DNA of 64,000 bases, from contig NZ_CP084541.1 of assembly GCF_020410765.1 (NCBI RefSeq), forward strand, positions 2,679,001 through 2,743,000, written 5' to 3'. The translations under genes and the position numbers were made by a program. The notes under the pieces were generated by a model. That model did no database searches. It saw nothing but the letters and a program-made list of their open reading frames with translations, and was not told the origin of the DNA. Of the stretch, positions 8,247-16,386 are shown piece by piece. Positions within the stretch are counted from its first letter, which is position 1; every line of letters begins with the position of its first letter. This stretch comes from Streptomyces marincola. Lineage in GTDB: Bacteria > Actinomycetota > Actinomycetes > Streptomycetales > Streptomycetaceae.

Positions 8247-9482
8247 ATGGATCTCGCCACGCGCCGCCGCCGGCTCGCGCTGTTCCTGTTCTTCATGGTG
8301 CCGGGACTCTCGATCTCCTCGTGGGTGACCCGAACCCCCGACATCCGCGACGCGCTGGACGCGTCCACCGCGCAGATGGGCCTCGTCCTGTTCGGCCTGT
8401 CGGTCGGCTCCATGCTCGGCATCCTCAGCTCCGGCGCGCTGGTGGCCCGGTTCGGCACCCGGCCGGTCATCGGTACCGGCACCATACTCGTGATCGCCAG
8501 CATGGCGGCCATCGGCTGCGGCACGCTGCTGTCCTCCGCGCCCCTGGTGACGGCCGGCCTGTTCCTCTTCGGCGCGGGCATGGGCTCCGGCGAGGTGGCG
8601 ATGAACATCGACGGCGCCGAGGTCGAACGCATCACCGCCCGCACCGTTCTGCCGACCCTGCACGGCTTCTTCAGCCTCGGCACGGTGGTCGGCGCGAGCC
8701 TCGGCATCGTGTTCACGGCGACGGAGTTCCCGGTGCAGTGGCACCTCGCGGCCATCGCGGTCGTCTCGACGGCGATCCTGCTGTACGCCCACCGCCACAT
8801 TCCCTCCGGCATCGGAATCCGCGCGCGCGAGGGCAAGGGCGCCGGAGCGGGAACGAACGCGCCCGCGCCCGTTTGGCGCGACTCGCGCCTGCTGCTGATC
8901 GGCGGCATCATCCTGGCGATGGCCCTGGCCGAGGGCGCAGCGAACGACTGGCTGCCCCTGCTGATGGTCGACGGCCACGGCCTCGACGCGACCATGGGCT
9001 CCGCCGTCTACGCGGGCTTCGCCGCGGCGATGGCCGCGGGCCGGTTCACCGGCGGCTTCCTCATCGACCGCTTCGGGCGCGTGGCCGTCGTGCGGGGCAG
9101 CGCGGTGTCGGCCGCGTTCGGGCTCACGATGGTGATCTTCGTGGACCACGCGGTGTTCGCCGGCGCGGCCGTGCTCCTGTGGGGCCTCGGCGCCGCGCTC
9201 GGCTTCCCCCTCGCCCTCTCCGCGGCGGGCGACTCGGGCGAGGACTCGGCCGCCCGGGTCAGCTTCGTGGCGATGATCGGGTACGTCGCCTTCCTCGTCG
9301 GGCCGCCGGGACTCGGCTTCCTCGGCGACCACTACGGCCTGCGCGCGGCCATGACCGCCGTCCTCGCCTTCGTGGCCGTGGCGATCTTCCTCGCCCCCGC
9401 CGTCGGTTCCCGCAAGGCCACCGCCCGGCAGTCCGAGCCGGCCGTCCCCGCGACGGACGACGCCGCGCCACCGCGCACCTGA
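8247..9482 (+). CDS. major facilitator superfamily transporter, YbjJ-like
   Basis: A 411-residue protein with about 12 hydrophobic segments and the MFS loop motif GGFLIDRFGRVAVVRG between segments. The N-terminus SSWVTRTPDIRDALDAS is the form seen in the YbjJ-like branch. ATG 8247 is placed just before the first membrane helix; the frame is open to 8109, but that part overlaps the regulator and reads as antisense. It is probably an exporter controlled by the divergent TetR protein; the substrate is unknown. Confidence 0.88.
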   Translation: MDLATRRRRLALFLFFMVPGLSISSWVTRTPDIRDALDASTAQMGLVLFGLSVGSMLGILSSGALVARFGTRPVIGTGTILVIASMAAIGCGTLLSSAPLVTAGLFLFGAGMGSGEVAMNIDGAEVERITARTVLPTLHGFFSLGTVVGASLGIVFTATEFPVQWHLAAIAVVSTAILLYAHRHIPSGIGIRAREGKGAGAGTNAPAPVWRDSRLLLIGGIILAMALAEGAANDWLPLLMVDGHGLDATMGSAVYAGFAAAMAAGRFTGGFLIDRFGRVAVVRGSAVSAAFGLTMVIFVDHAVFAGAAVLLWGLGAALGFPLALSAAGDSGEDSAARVSFVAMIGYVAFLVGPPGLGFLGDHYGLRAAMTAVLAFVAVAIFLAPAVGSRKATARQSEPAVPATDDAAPPRT

Positions 9483-9494
9483 CCCCGCACGGCC

Positions 9495-9519
9495 GGAGCC
9501 GCGCGCTCAGCGCGGCTCC
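9495..9519. terminator. bidirectional hairpin between convergent MFS and AAA-ATPase genes
   Basis: GGAGCCGCGC (9495-9504) and GCGCGGCTCC (9510-9519) pair perfectly around GCTCA. The stop codon of the leftward ATPase gene (9507-9509) lies in the loop, so both genes end at this hairpin. Confidence 0.65.
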
Positions 9520-10784
9520 GCCGCCTCCGGCTCCGCCCGGCCCTGCCACTCGGCTCCGGTGCCCTGCCCGCCTCCCTCACGCTTCCCCGACACGGCACGC
9601 GCGACGGCGTCAGCGATGAACGGGACACCGCCGCAACTGCCGCCCGGCCAACGACGCTCGCGGTTCTCCTCCTCGCACGGCTCGTACTCGGCCGGCGCCC
9701 GCAGCGTTGTCTCGCCGCGCCCGTCCTTCTCCACGAACCAGACGCGATCGCGTTCGAGGATGTCCCCGCCCTCACGCCGGCCGACCAGGCTCACGTCATG
9801 CGTAGTGAAGATCAACTGCGCGCCGTGCGAATTGGTTCCCGGGCTGTGGAAGAGATCGATCAAGCGGGCCGTGAGCAGGGGGTGCAGGCCGGCGTCGATC
9901 TCGTCGACGACAAAGGTCCCCCCGGTACGCAGCACCCCGAAAAGGCGTGGGGCCAGGTCGAGCAGTGCCCACGTGCCCGAGCACTCGTCCCGCAGGTCCA
10001 TCCGCACGATCCCAGCGCGACCCCGGTGCCCGACCCACCGCCTGAACGCCTCCCGCGAGCCCTCCCCCTCGTCCACGGGGAGGCGCCGCGTGCCGTACTC
10101 CTCGATGCCGAGATCGGCAGCCCGCAGCAGATCCACCGTCTCCGGATACCTGTCGGCTTCCTCCAACGCCCGCATGCTGTCCGGCGAAAGTCGGGCACCG
10201 TACTGGCCACGGAACCAAAGCCGCCGCGTGAACCAGTCGTACACGGGACGGACATCGGTCTGCTTCGATCGCGCGGCCACCGACAGGAAGAGGACGTTGG
10301 GCTCGGTAAGGCTCTGCACGAGCCGAAGCCGCCCGGCGTGCTGGGAGTCCCCGGGCCGGATCTGCTGCCCCTCACGCGAAAACAACTCGCGTGCCCTGCC
10401 GCGCGGGAAGCTGTACAGCCACTCCTCGACCACCTGCCGGTCGTCCACACCGAACCCGTACGTGTGCCGGACCCCGCTGAGCAGGAGATCGACGACAAAC
10501 CACGAGGGCCCTTTCCTGGCCTCTTCGTCCAGCAGGAACGGCTCTCGTTCGACGCCGCCCTCCGGCTCGGCGTCCCGGTGCGATGAGGTCACCATCCGGG
10601 CCATGTACTGAAGGGCCCGCACCAGATTCGACTTGCCCGAGGCGTTGGCCCCGAGCAGCCCGACGACTGGAACGGCCTTCCAACGACTGCCCTCCGGGCG
10701 GTCGACGCCATGGACGGCGGCCAGATCGAGCCGCTGCTCGTGCCGAAGCGAACGGTGGTTGGCCACCCGGAAGCCGAGGAGCAC
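9507..10784 (-). CDS. AAA-family ATPase of the OLD/RloC-like (COG1106) type
   Basis: A 425-residue ATP-binding protein. Walker A GANASGKS is at residues 45-52 right after an N-terminal strand FRVANHRS, the layout of SMC/OLD-like ATPases. The far Walker B is TFVVDEIDAGLHP and the switch is LIFTTHD, so head parts are split by an inserted ~250-residue region. No TOPRIM nuclease domain follows. GTG 10784 is chosen for GGGAGG four bases upstream. Proteins of this kind often act in phage defence, commonly with a small RloB-type partner, but no such partner is next to it. A defence role is therefore only a possibility. Confidence 0.78.
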   Translation of the reverse strand: MLLGFRVANHRSLRHEQRLDLAAVHGVDRPEGSRWKAVPVVGLLGANASGKSNLVRALQYMARMVTSSHRDAEPEGGVEREPFLLDEEARKGPSWFVVDLLLSGVRHTYGFGVDDRQVVEEWLYSFPRGRARELFSREGQQIRPGDSQHAGRLRLVQSLTEPNVLFLSVAARSKQTDVRPVYDWFTRRLWFRGQYGARLSPDSMRALEEADRYPETVDLLRAADLGIEEYGTRRLPVDEGEGSREAFRRWVGHRGRAGIVRMDLRDECSGTWALLDLAPRLFGVLRTGGTFVVDEIDAGLHPLLTARLIDLFHSPGTNSHGAQLIFTTHDVSLVGRREGGDILERDRVWFVEKDGRGETTLRAPAEYEPCEEENRERRWPGGSCGGVPFIADAVARAVSGKREGGGQGTGAEWQGRAEPEAAEPR

Positions 10785-10977
10785 GACGCCTCCCTGCCTC
10801 GTCGCCCGATCCCGCCCCACCCTTGCATGTGGGACGCACGGCACGCGGTCCGGCAGAGGAAAAACGGACCTCAAACGCCCGACTCCGGAGGAGAATGCAC
10901 ACGAAGGAGTGAGCCCGGCGCCCGTTCCGCGCCCAGTTGATCGCCGGGCCGGGGGCATGGACTACGGAGGGAGCGCT

Positions 10978-11364
10978 ATGCCCGATGTGACCCGTTTGGT
11001 GACCCATGCCGAGCTGGAGGAAGCCACCACGAACGACCGGCAGTTGTCGGTCTCGGCTCGGCTTGAGGCCGTGCTCGCGGATGGCCGGAGCGTCGTGCTG
11101 CTCGACGATCGCGGCTGGTCCCAGTCGGGACCGCCCGGCACACACTCCTACATCTCGGCCGAAGAGGTCGAGGCCACGGCCCGGACGGTGGTCGGGCCGG
11201 ACGAGCCGTTCGGCGGCAGAACGTGGGAGCAGATGGAGAACGACCACTGGGGGCACCTGGCCGGCCTCCTCAGGCACCGGGGCGTGGACGTGACCGGGGA
11301 CCGACTGGCCGAGCTGCCCCACGACGTCGTTCTCGGCGAACGCCTCCGCGCCTGGCTCGCCTGA
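10978..11364 (+). CDS. hypothetical protein, 128 residues
   Basis: ATG 10978 has GGAGGGAG upstream, and codon use is normal for the genome. The product is soluble and acidic, begins MPDVTRLVTHAELEEATTND and contains the stretch VVLLDDRGWSQSG. No family is recognised. It is divergent from the AAA ATPase with about 190 bp between and lies convergent to the DUF6882 gene; a link with either is speculative. Confidence 0.7.
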   Translation: MPDVTRLVTHAELEEATTNDRQLSVSARLEAVLADGRSVVLLDDRGWSQSGPPGTHSYISAEEVEATARTVVGPDEPFGGRTWEQMENDHWGHLAGLLRHRGVDVTGDRLAELPHDVVLGERLRAWLA

Positions 11365-11417
11365 ACGGCCCGCACCGACACCCCGGCCGGCCGCACGGTC
11401 GGGGCTCGGGAACGCGG

Positions 11418-12893
11418 TCACTGGGGCGCCATGAACATCCCGCTCGTGGTGCGCACGAGCGCGCCGTCCCGCGAGAAGTGCGCCCGCACTTCGTACAGGC
11501 CGAGCGTGCCGCTGAGGAAGTCGGGCATGCCGTAGTGGTTCACGGGCAGCCCCAGCCGCTGGAAATACGCCTCGGCCACCGTCCGCATCGTCTCGGGCCG
11601 CGCCTCCTCCGGCGTGCCCCAGTGCAGCCAGGCCGCGCCCTCCTTGATGTCCCTCGCGGCCAGGTCGGGATCGGTTCCGGGTTCCGGCAGCCGGTCGTCG
11701 GCCACCGCGAAGAACCGTCCGCCGATCCAGAGGAACGTGTGGCCCGCCACCGTCGCCGCGGTGCGGGACAGTGCCATGGCCACGGGCCCGGGCGCCACGT
11801 AGGGCTCCAAGTCCAACTGCTCCTCGTCGAGTTCCGGCACCGCGACGCCAGGCGGCAGCTCGGCCGCCGCACGGAACGCGGCCCGGATGTCCTCGGTGCC
11901 CGGAGCCCACGCGAACCTGTCCTCGTTCGCGTCGTAGCTCGACAGCGGGCGCGCCGCCAACCCGCCGCCGGGGAACCGTATCTCGCCCGCGGCCTCGTCC
12001 CACTCGGGCACCGCGCCCTCGAAACCCAGGTGTTCGCGCGCGTACGCCAGCGCCTCCCGCGTGGCGCACTCCGAGTACGCGATCGAACGTGCGGCCGTCG
12101 GCAGCAGCGCCGCCGGGAACCAGCGCTGCGTGCTCGGGTCCGGCCTCGGCGCCGGCTCCGGGCGGGGGCGCGGCTGCGGCCTGGGGCTGGCCAGGCCCTG
12201 TTGCTGCTGCCGCCCGCCGGTGACGGCCACGTCGGTGACGCTGTCGGCGCCCAGCTCGACCACGACCCTGGCGCCGTCGGCCAGCACGCCGGTGAGCCGC
12301 CCGTCGCCGTCCCGTTCCGGCTCGGCGCCGTGCCGGGCGAACCACCCGCGCACCGCCGGCTCGGGGTCGCCCGGCAGCACGGCCGCCCCGGCGCGCAGCG
12401 CGCGGGTGAGGCGCCCGGCGCTCGGCGCGGCGCGCGGCACCACGGGGTCGTCGGTGACCAGGAATAGCCGCGAACCGCCGCCGACCACGACGGTCACCGC
12501 CCCGTGCGCCTCCAGCAGCCCCATGCAGATCAGCAGCAGGTGGTCGGCGGCCAGGCGCGGATCGGGGAAGTCGCTGAGGTCGGGCATGCGCCGGGTCAGC
12601 TCGGGAACGCCCTCGCGCCGGCCGAGTTCCCGCAGCCGGTGCACATAGGCGGCCCCCGGCGTGTGGGCGAACGAGTTCGCCCAGCCCCACATCCACGTCC
12701 CGTCCGCCGCGAACGAGCCGACGACCTGCCCGTCGAGCGTGATCCCCGAACGCGTCACGGTCGCCCGCTCAAGGTCGTAGCGCGCGTCGCCGTGCGGGAC
12801 CAGTTGGTCGAAGAGTTCGAGCTGTTCGGCGACCCACGCCATGTGGGGCCGGGCGAGTTCGAGCAGGCGGTCACTGAAACGCATGGTGGTCAT
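11418..12893 (-). CDS. DUF6882-type protein, probably two domain copies
   Basis: A 491-residue soluble protein. The N-terminal ~150 residues (RFSDRLLELARPHMAWVAEQ, WMWGWANSF, AADHLLLICMGLLEAHGAV) match my memory of the DUF6882 family. A Pro/Arg/Gln-rich linker at about residues 225-260 follows, and a C-terminal region repeats the pattern in weaker form (DRFAWAPGTEDI, FLWIGGRFFAV, MRTVAEAYFQRLGL). ATG 12893 is preferred to an upstream TTG, which has no ribosome site. The function is unknown; no membrane or secretion signal is seen. Confidence 0.72.
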   Translation of the reverse strand: MTTMRFSDRLLELARPHMAWVAEQLELFDQLVPHGDARYDLERATVTRSGITLDGQVVGSFAADGTWMWGWANSFAHTPGAAYVHRLRELGRREGVPELTRRMPDLSDFPDPRLAADHLLLICMGLLEAHGAVTVVVGGGSRLFLVTDDPVVPRAAPSAGRLTRALRAGAAVLPGDPEPAVRGWFARHGAEPERDGDGRLTGVLADGARVVVELGADSVTDVAVTGGRQQQQGLASPRPQPRPRPEPAPRPDPSTQRWFPAALLPTAARSIAYSECATREALAYAREHLGFEGAVPEWDEAAGEIRFPGGGLAARPLSSYDANEDRFAWAPGTEDIRAAFRAAAELPPGVAVPELDEEQLDLEPYVAPGPVAMALSRTAATVAGHTFLWIGGRFFAVADDRLPEPGTDPDLAARDIKEGAAWLHWGTPEEARPETMRTVAEAYFQRLGLPVNHYGMPDFLSGTLGLYEVRAHFSRDGALVRTTSGMFMAPQ

Positions 12894-12999
12894 GGTGGTG
12901 TCGTTCCTCAACGTTGCGGGTAGGTACGTGAGTTACGACATCAACTCCTGCCGCCCGGTTCCCCCGCCCCTGCGCTCTTCGGCGACGGCGGCGGGTGGG

Positions 13000-13341
13000 T
13001 CAGAGGACTTTGTAGGTCAGCTCGTACAGGGAGAGAGACAGCGCGCCGATCGCCTGCTTCCGTTCCCCGAGTCCCACCTCGGAGGCAATGATCTTCGCTC
13101 CCCCGATGAAGGAGACCCGGCCGCTCGCCTCGTCCATCTCGTGCAGAAGGATGTCGATCGGCGCCTGATTGACGAACGGAACGAACCGCTCGTCGAACTC
13201 GTAGAACTCCCCTTTCCGCAACCGCACCTTCTCGAAGACGCCGCCGTCACCTCTGCTGATGACGATTTCGTCCGCACCATCCGGGTCCTGGGTTCTCTGC
13301 GCCTCCAGATACAACAACTTGGCGAAAGCCGCATTCGCCAT
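13000..13341 (-). CDS. small hypothetical protein, possibly C2-like
   Basis: A 113-residue protein with ATG 13341 preceded by GGGAGG at ideal spacing. Its sequence alternates short strands with acidic turns (DPDGADEIVISRGDGG, EFYEFDERFVPF, IDILLHEMDEASG), the pattern of small C2-like beta sandwiches found in actinobacteria. This is a pattern judgement only. It could be followed by the DUF6882 gene on the same strand, with 106 bp between them. Confidence 0.6.
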   Translation of the reverse strand: MANAAFAKLLYLEAQRTQDPDGADEIVISRGDGGVFEKVRLRKGEFYEFDERFVPFVNQAPIDILLHEMDEASGRVSFIGGAKIIASEVGLGERKQAIGALSLSLYELTYKVL

Positions 13342-13498
13342 AGCACGCCTCCCATTCACTCATGCCACACAGCCTATTACCCAGTGATAGCACACACATC
13401 CGGGCAGCGCATTTTGCTAAAAAGCCCCTCTACGGGATTCCACTGGCCGGCCTTCGTGCGGCTGCCCCGCCCGGCGGGTCGGCTGCCCGGCCGCGGAG

Positions 13499-13843
13499 TC
13501 AGTCCCCCGCGTCGGAGAACCTTCGCGCGAGGTCGCGATACCGGTCCGCGGCCAGCCTCCCCTGGGCCGGGCTGATGGTCGACCCGGCCATGCGGCTCAG
13601 GCGTTCGATCTCCTGCGAGAAACGCAGGTGCTCGCGCCGAGCGTGCTCGCGGCAGGCCAGGCAGGTGACACGATCCGGGCGAGCAGAGGTCATCGCGTAC
13701 GGCACCCGCAGCCCGCACCCGGTGGTGACGAGGCTCGGCAGGTCACCGGCCAGGCCGAACGTGGACGCCACCACGTTGCGGACGGCCGCGTCGTCGTGGA
13801 CCACCTTCGCCTGCACGTGGATGTGCGGATCGTTCCCGTCCAC
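13499..13843 (-). CDS. small hypothetical protein with CxxC motif
   Basis: A 114-residue protein from GTG 13843 (AGGGGG upstream). It begins VDGNDPHIHVQAKVVHDDAA and carries VTCLACREHARREHLRF, a single CxxC that might bind metal, then a basic helical tail. I recognise no domain. Codon use is native. It is on the edge of the decayed toxin-antitoxin zone and on the opposite strand to the antitoxin gene. Confidence 0.55.
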   Translation of the reverse strand: MDGNDPHIHVQAKVVHDDAAVRNVVASTFGLAGDLPSLVTTGCGLRVPYAMTSARPDRVTCLACREHARREHLRFSQEIERLSRMAGSTISPAQGRLAADRYRDLARRFSDAGD

Positions 13844-14037
13844 GAGCCCCCTGCCATGGCAACTGGACTGACCGATCACGCTCCCACCGGGCCGCATCCA
13901 CGAACGACGCGGACCGAAGGAGCCGAGTTTTCACGACAGTTCCATGTACACGTCCGCGATGCAACGGCGGTTCTCGGACTCGTCCCTGCGGAGCCACGCC
14001 AGCGGCAAGGGGTGCCATATGGCGCTATGGTTGTTGT

Positions 14038-14337
14038 ATGGCCACCAAGAAGGTGACTATCGCTCTCGACGGATCATTGGTCGAAGTCCTGGCCGGTGCC
14101 GCCGAGGAAGAAGGCATCCCGCTCTCCCGACTCGTCGCCGGAGCAGCCGAACGCGAACTTCGCCTGCGGGCCGGGCGGGCCGTCGTCCAGCAGTGGCAGG
14201 CCGAACACGGCGCTTTCATCCCGGAAGAACTTGCCGCTGCCCGCGCGGAGATGGCCGCAGCCGACGCCGAGCACCTCGGCGGCTTGGGAGCCTCGGCCGC
14301 GGGAACATCCTCTACTCGTACGACGTCGGGGTGCTGA
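14038..14337 (+). CDS. VapB-like antitoxin with read-through C-terminus
   Basis: The first ~88 residues (MATKKVTIALDGSLVEVLAG, then AAEEEGIPLSRLVAGAAERE) match the helix-rich antitoxins paired with PIN toxins in Streptomyces. There is no ribosome site; TATGGT ends 6 bp before the ATG, so the mRNA may be leaderless. The family usually ends near LGG...AA, overlapping the toxin start. Here the frame runs 11 codons past that point (GTSSTRTTSGC), which fits loss of the original stop at 14302-14304, where GGA now stands. The DNA-binding part looks intact. Confidence 0.7.
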   Translation: MATKKVTIALDGSLVEVLAGAAEEEGIPLSRLVAGAAERELRLRAGRAVVQQWQAEHGAFIPEELAAARAEMAAADAEHLGGLGASAAGTSSTRTTSGC

Positions 14338-14420
14338 TCGATTCCATCGAAAACGACGACCGACGCATGTGGGTCCGCCACAGCCTGGCCCTCGAAGACA
14401 GCCGGGACATTCACGTCCCG
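14301..14420 (+). pseudogene. PIN-domain (VapC-like) toxin remnant, first ~40 codons
   Basis: In the frame next to the antitoxin, 14301-14420 reads GNILYSYDVGVLIDSIENDD and then RRMWVRHSLALEDSRDIHVP, the beginning of a PIN nuclease including the first conserved Asp (YDVGVLID). The codon where GTG is expected is GGG (14301-14303). After Pro40 the similarity stops dead at 14420 and the frame ends in unrelated sequence at 14471. The remaining acidic active-site residues are missing, so this cannot be a working toxin. Confidence 0.75.
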
Positions 14421-14539
14421 TGTCGGGGAACCGCTTCGACGGCGGCCCGCCACTCCGGGGCCTTCACGTGACCGCCCTCGTCCAACCGGTCCGCAAGCTG
14501 CCTCCGCAGCCGCCCGGCGACCAACTCCGCATCAGTCAT
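14415..14539 (-). pseudogene. truncated methyltransferase (PCMT/FxLD-system type), first 40 codons
   Basis: ATG 14539 has AGGAGAGG upstream and starts MTDAELVAGRLRRQLADRLD, then continues with APEWRAAVEAVPRH. That is the usual N-terminal helix of actinobacterial isoaspartyl-methyltransferase-like enzymes, including those annotated as FxLD-system methyltransferases. Similarity ends after His40 at 14420, exactly where the opposing PIN remnant ends, and a stop follows two codons later. The SAM-binding domain is gone. It is the next gene downstream of a kinase-like gene and was probably its operon partner. Confidence 0.7.
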
Positions 14540-14595
14540 GCGCCTCTCCTCTCCAACAGGGCGAGAACTTCGCGTCGCTGGACGAAGGCGCGAGG

Positions 14596-15420
14596 CTAAG
14601 CCAGCGCGTCGCACACCTCGGCGGCAGTCGGCCGCTCGGCCGGAACGGGACTCAGCATCGCTTCGACGATCGCACCCAACGGCCCGGGGATGGTGACCTC
14701 CCGGTGGTGCCCCTTCGCGATCACACGGCGCTGCTCCTCCCGTTCCGCTTCCGGTGGGAACTCCACGGCCCTGAGCCCTGTCACACTGATGAAGAGACTC
14801 GCTCCCAACCCGAAGACGTCGCTCTCCCGTGTCGGCACGGCGGAACCTTGCTCGACAACACTTCGAGAGATCTCGGGGCTTTCGTACATGACAAGGCAAC
14901 CGCGGAACGGGAAGTCGTAGGCTTCAGGAATGCGGCCCCCGTGCGCCAGGCCGAGGTCGATCAGGTGCGTGCGCTGATCGTCGATGATGAAGTGATGCGG
15001 CTGCACATCACCGTGAACTAAACCGGCGTCATGGAGACGGGCAAGTTCCTCCGCACACGACAGCGCCTCAGCCATGCGCGTGCCCGTGTGGCGAGTACCG
15101 TTCCGATACCCCTCCCACAACTCCCAAAGGCTTTCGCCCGCCCGCCAAGGCTGCACGCCCCAGGTCCCGTGCTCCCAATGGCCCCAGTGGATACCGTCAC
15201 GTCCGAGCTGCCGGAGGATTATGGCTTCCCTTGCCGGAGCGAGCGCCGTGAATGTGTGTGTCGGGGAGGAGACGTACCCCAGCTTCACAGCGTGACGCTT
15301 CCCCTGCTCATCGGTGACACGCCAGACGGAGGAGCCACGCCGGTTCATTACCAAGCGGCTCGAACGCGGACGCAGCAAGCTCCGCAATTCTCCGGTCAGT
15401 TCATAAGGCCCCTTGCCCAT
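14596..15420 (-). CDS. protein-kinase-fold protein
   Basis: A 274-residue protein with a eukaryotic-type kinase fold. Lys in HAVKLGY is the ATP-binding candidate. The catalytic loop reads HGDVQPHHFIID, with His where kinases have Asn, and the Mg loop reads DLG. The second lobe motif SDVFGLGASLFISVTG is typical of Ser/Thr kinases, and no membrane anchor follows. ATG 15420 has GGGGGAAG upstream. The only gene directly after it is a truncated methyltransferase. Such kinase/methyltransferase pairs occur in actinobacterial peptide-modification loci, but no precursor peptide was found here. Confidence 0.8.
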   Translation of the reverse strand: MGKGPYELTGELRSLLRPRSSRLVMNRRGSSVWRVTDEQGKRHAVKLGYVSSPTHTFTALAPAREAIILRQLGRDGIHWGHWEHGTWGVQPWRAGESLWELWEGYRNGTRHTGTRMAEALSCAEELARLHDAGLVHGDVQPHHFIIDDQRTHLIDLGLAHGGRIPEAYDFPFRGCLVMYESPEISRSVVEQGSAVPTRESDVFGLGASLFISVTGLRAVEFPPEAEREEQRRVIAKGHHREVTIPGPLGAIVEAMLSPVPAERPTAAEVCDALA

Positions 15421-15534
15421 GACTTCCCCCTTTCTCAGCGACGGACCGGGCCGGCCCCAACGTCGGAGGCCAGCCCCTCGTCCGTCGTCCTGCCGGGCAG
15501 TGATGTCAAGGCATCCAGCACCAGCGGGGCGGCT

Positions 15535-16335
15535 TCATCCCGCGTGTGCCCTCCGGTATTCGGCCCAGCTCGCCACCGATCCCACCATCTCCTGGGCCCA
15601 CCCCGGGTTCCCCTGACGTTCAGCGATCTCTCGCCACATCCGCAGCGTCGCAGCGGCGAACACGTCGATCCCCCGAGGGTCAGCATGCCGCCAAGCCGGG
15701 CACCCACTGACCAGTTCTTCGGCGTCTGCCGGCCTGTGCCCGGCGCTCACGAGCTGAGAGACAAGCGTCGCTGGATCGATGAACGCCGCCCCCCGGGTGG
15801 GCCAGGACCAGTCCACCACCCACGACCGGCGGTCCCCGAGGAGGAAATTGGCGGGATGAATGTCCCCGTGAATCAAAGATTCTCCACGGAGAAGTGCCAC
15901 CTCCTCGTCACTCGCAGTGAACCAGTCCCACCGATCCTCTGTCCATCCTCGCGCGACCTCGGGCAGATCGAGCGCGCCGATACGGCTGAGAGCATCCACC
16001 ACCCGAGCTACATCCGCCGAGCCAGGAGAGAAGTCCGCAGGGCGACCTTCCACGTACTCAAAACCGAGTGCGATCCAGTCGTCGCCCTCCGCGGACCACA
16101 GCATGGCCGGAGAGACCGGTAGCACGAACGGATTGATGACCTGCTCACGCCTGATGGAGTCCCGGCGCCCTCCCGGCTCGTTGCGCATCGCCTTGACGAA
16201 GAAGCGGCCCTGCTCCCCGTCCACGACGGCCGCCACGTCCGAGCCGGACGCACGCGCCACAGGCTCGACCGCGCTCACGTCACCCGTGAATGGGTATACA
16301 AGTCTCCGCAGTTCGGGGACCGGGAGATGGTGCAC
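15535..16335 (-). CDS. aminoglycoside phosphotransferase-family (kinase-fold) protein
   Basis: A 266-residue APH-family protein with a readable active site: HGDIHPANFLL (catalytic Asp and Asn) and VVDWSWPT (Mg-binding Asp). The GTG at 16335 has GAGGAA upstream. The family phosphorylates small molecules such as aminoglycosides, choline-like compounds or sugars. This Streptomyces type with DWSWP is common, is not known to me as a resistance determinant, and its substrate is unknown. It lies 114 bp upstream of the other kinase gene, on the same strand. Confidence 0.82.
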   Translation of the reverse strand: MHHLPVPELRRLVYPFTGDVSAVEPVARASGSDVAAVVDGEQGRFFVKAMRNEPGGRRDSIRREQVINPFVLPVSPAMLWSAEGDDWIALGFEYVEGRPADFSPGSADVARVVDALSRIGALDLPEVARGWTEDRWDWFTASDEEVALLRGESLIHGDIHPANFLLGDRRSWVVDWSWPTRGAAFIDPATLVSQLVSAGHRPADAEELVSGCPAWRHADPRGIDVFAAATLRMWREIAERQGNPGWAQEMVGSVASWAEYRRAHAG

Positions 16336-16350
16336 GGCTCAGTTCCTCGG

Positions 16351-16386
16351 TTGGCAGGCAGCTATCGGGTGACCTACGAGATCGTC
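16351..16386 (+). pseudogene. inverted fragment of a RelE/ParE toxin C-terminus
   Basis: The plus strand reads LAGSYRVTYEIV, the hallmark strand GxYRVxYEI that ends RelE/ParE toxins. It is on the opposite strand to the toxin N-terminus, which lies only about 20 bp away. It has no start codon of its own. Confidence 0.6.

Noticed and set aside
13944..14337. Longer plus-strand frame leading into the PIN remnant
   Set aside because: Before 14301 it is the antitoxin gene read in the wrong frame; no start codon suits the toxin.
14411..14899. 162-codon leftward frame containing the methyltransferase start
   Set aside because: Upstream of ATG 14539 it is only another frame of the kinase gene; the supported part is the 40-codon remnant.
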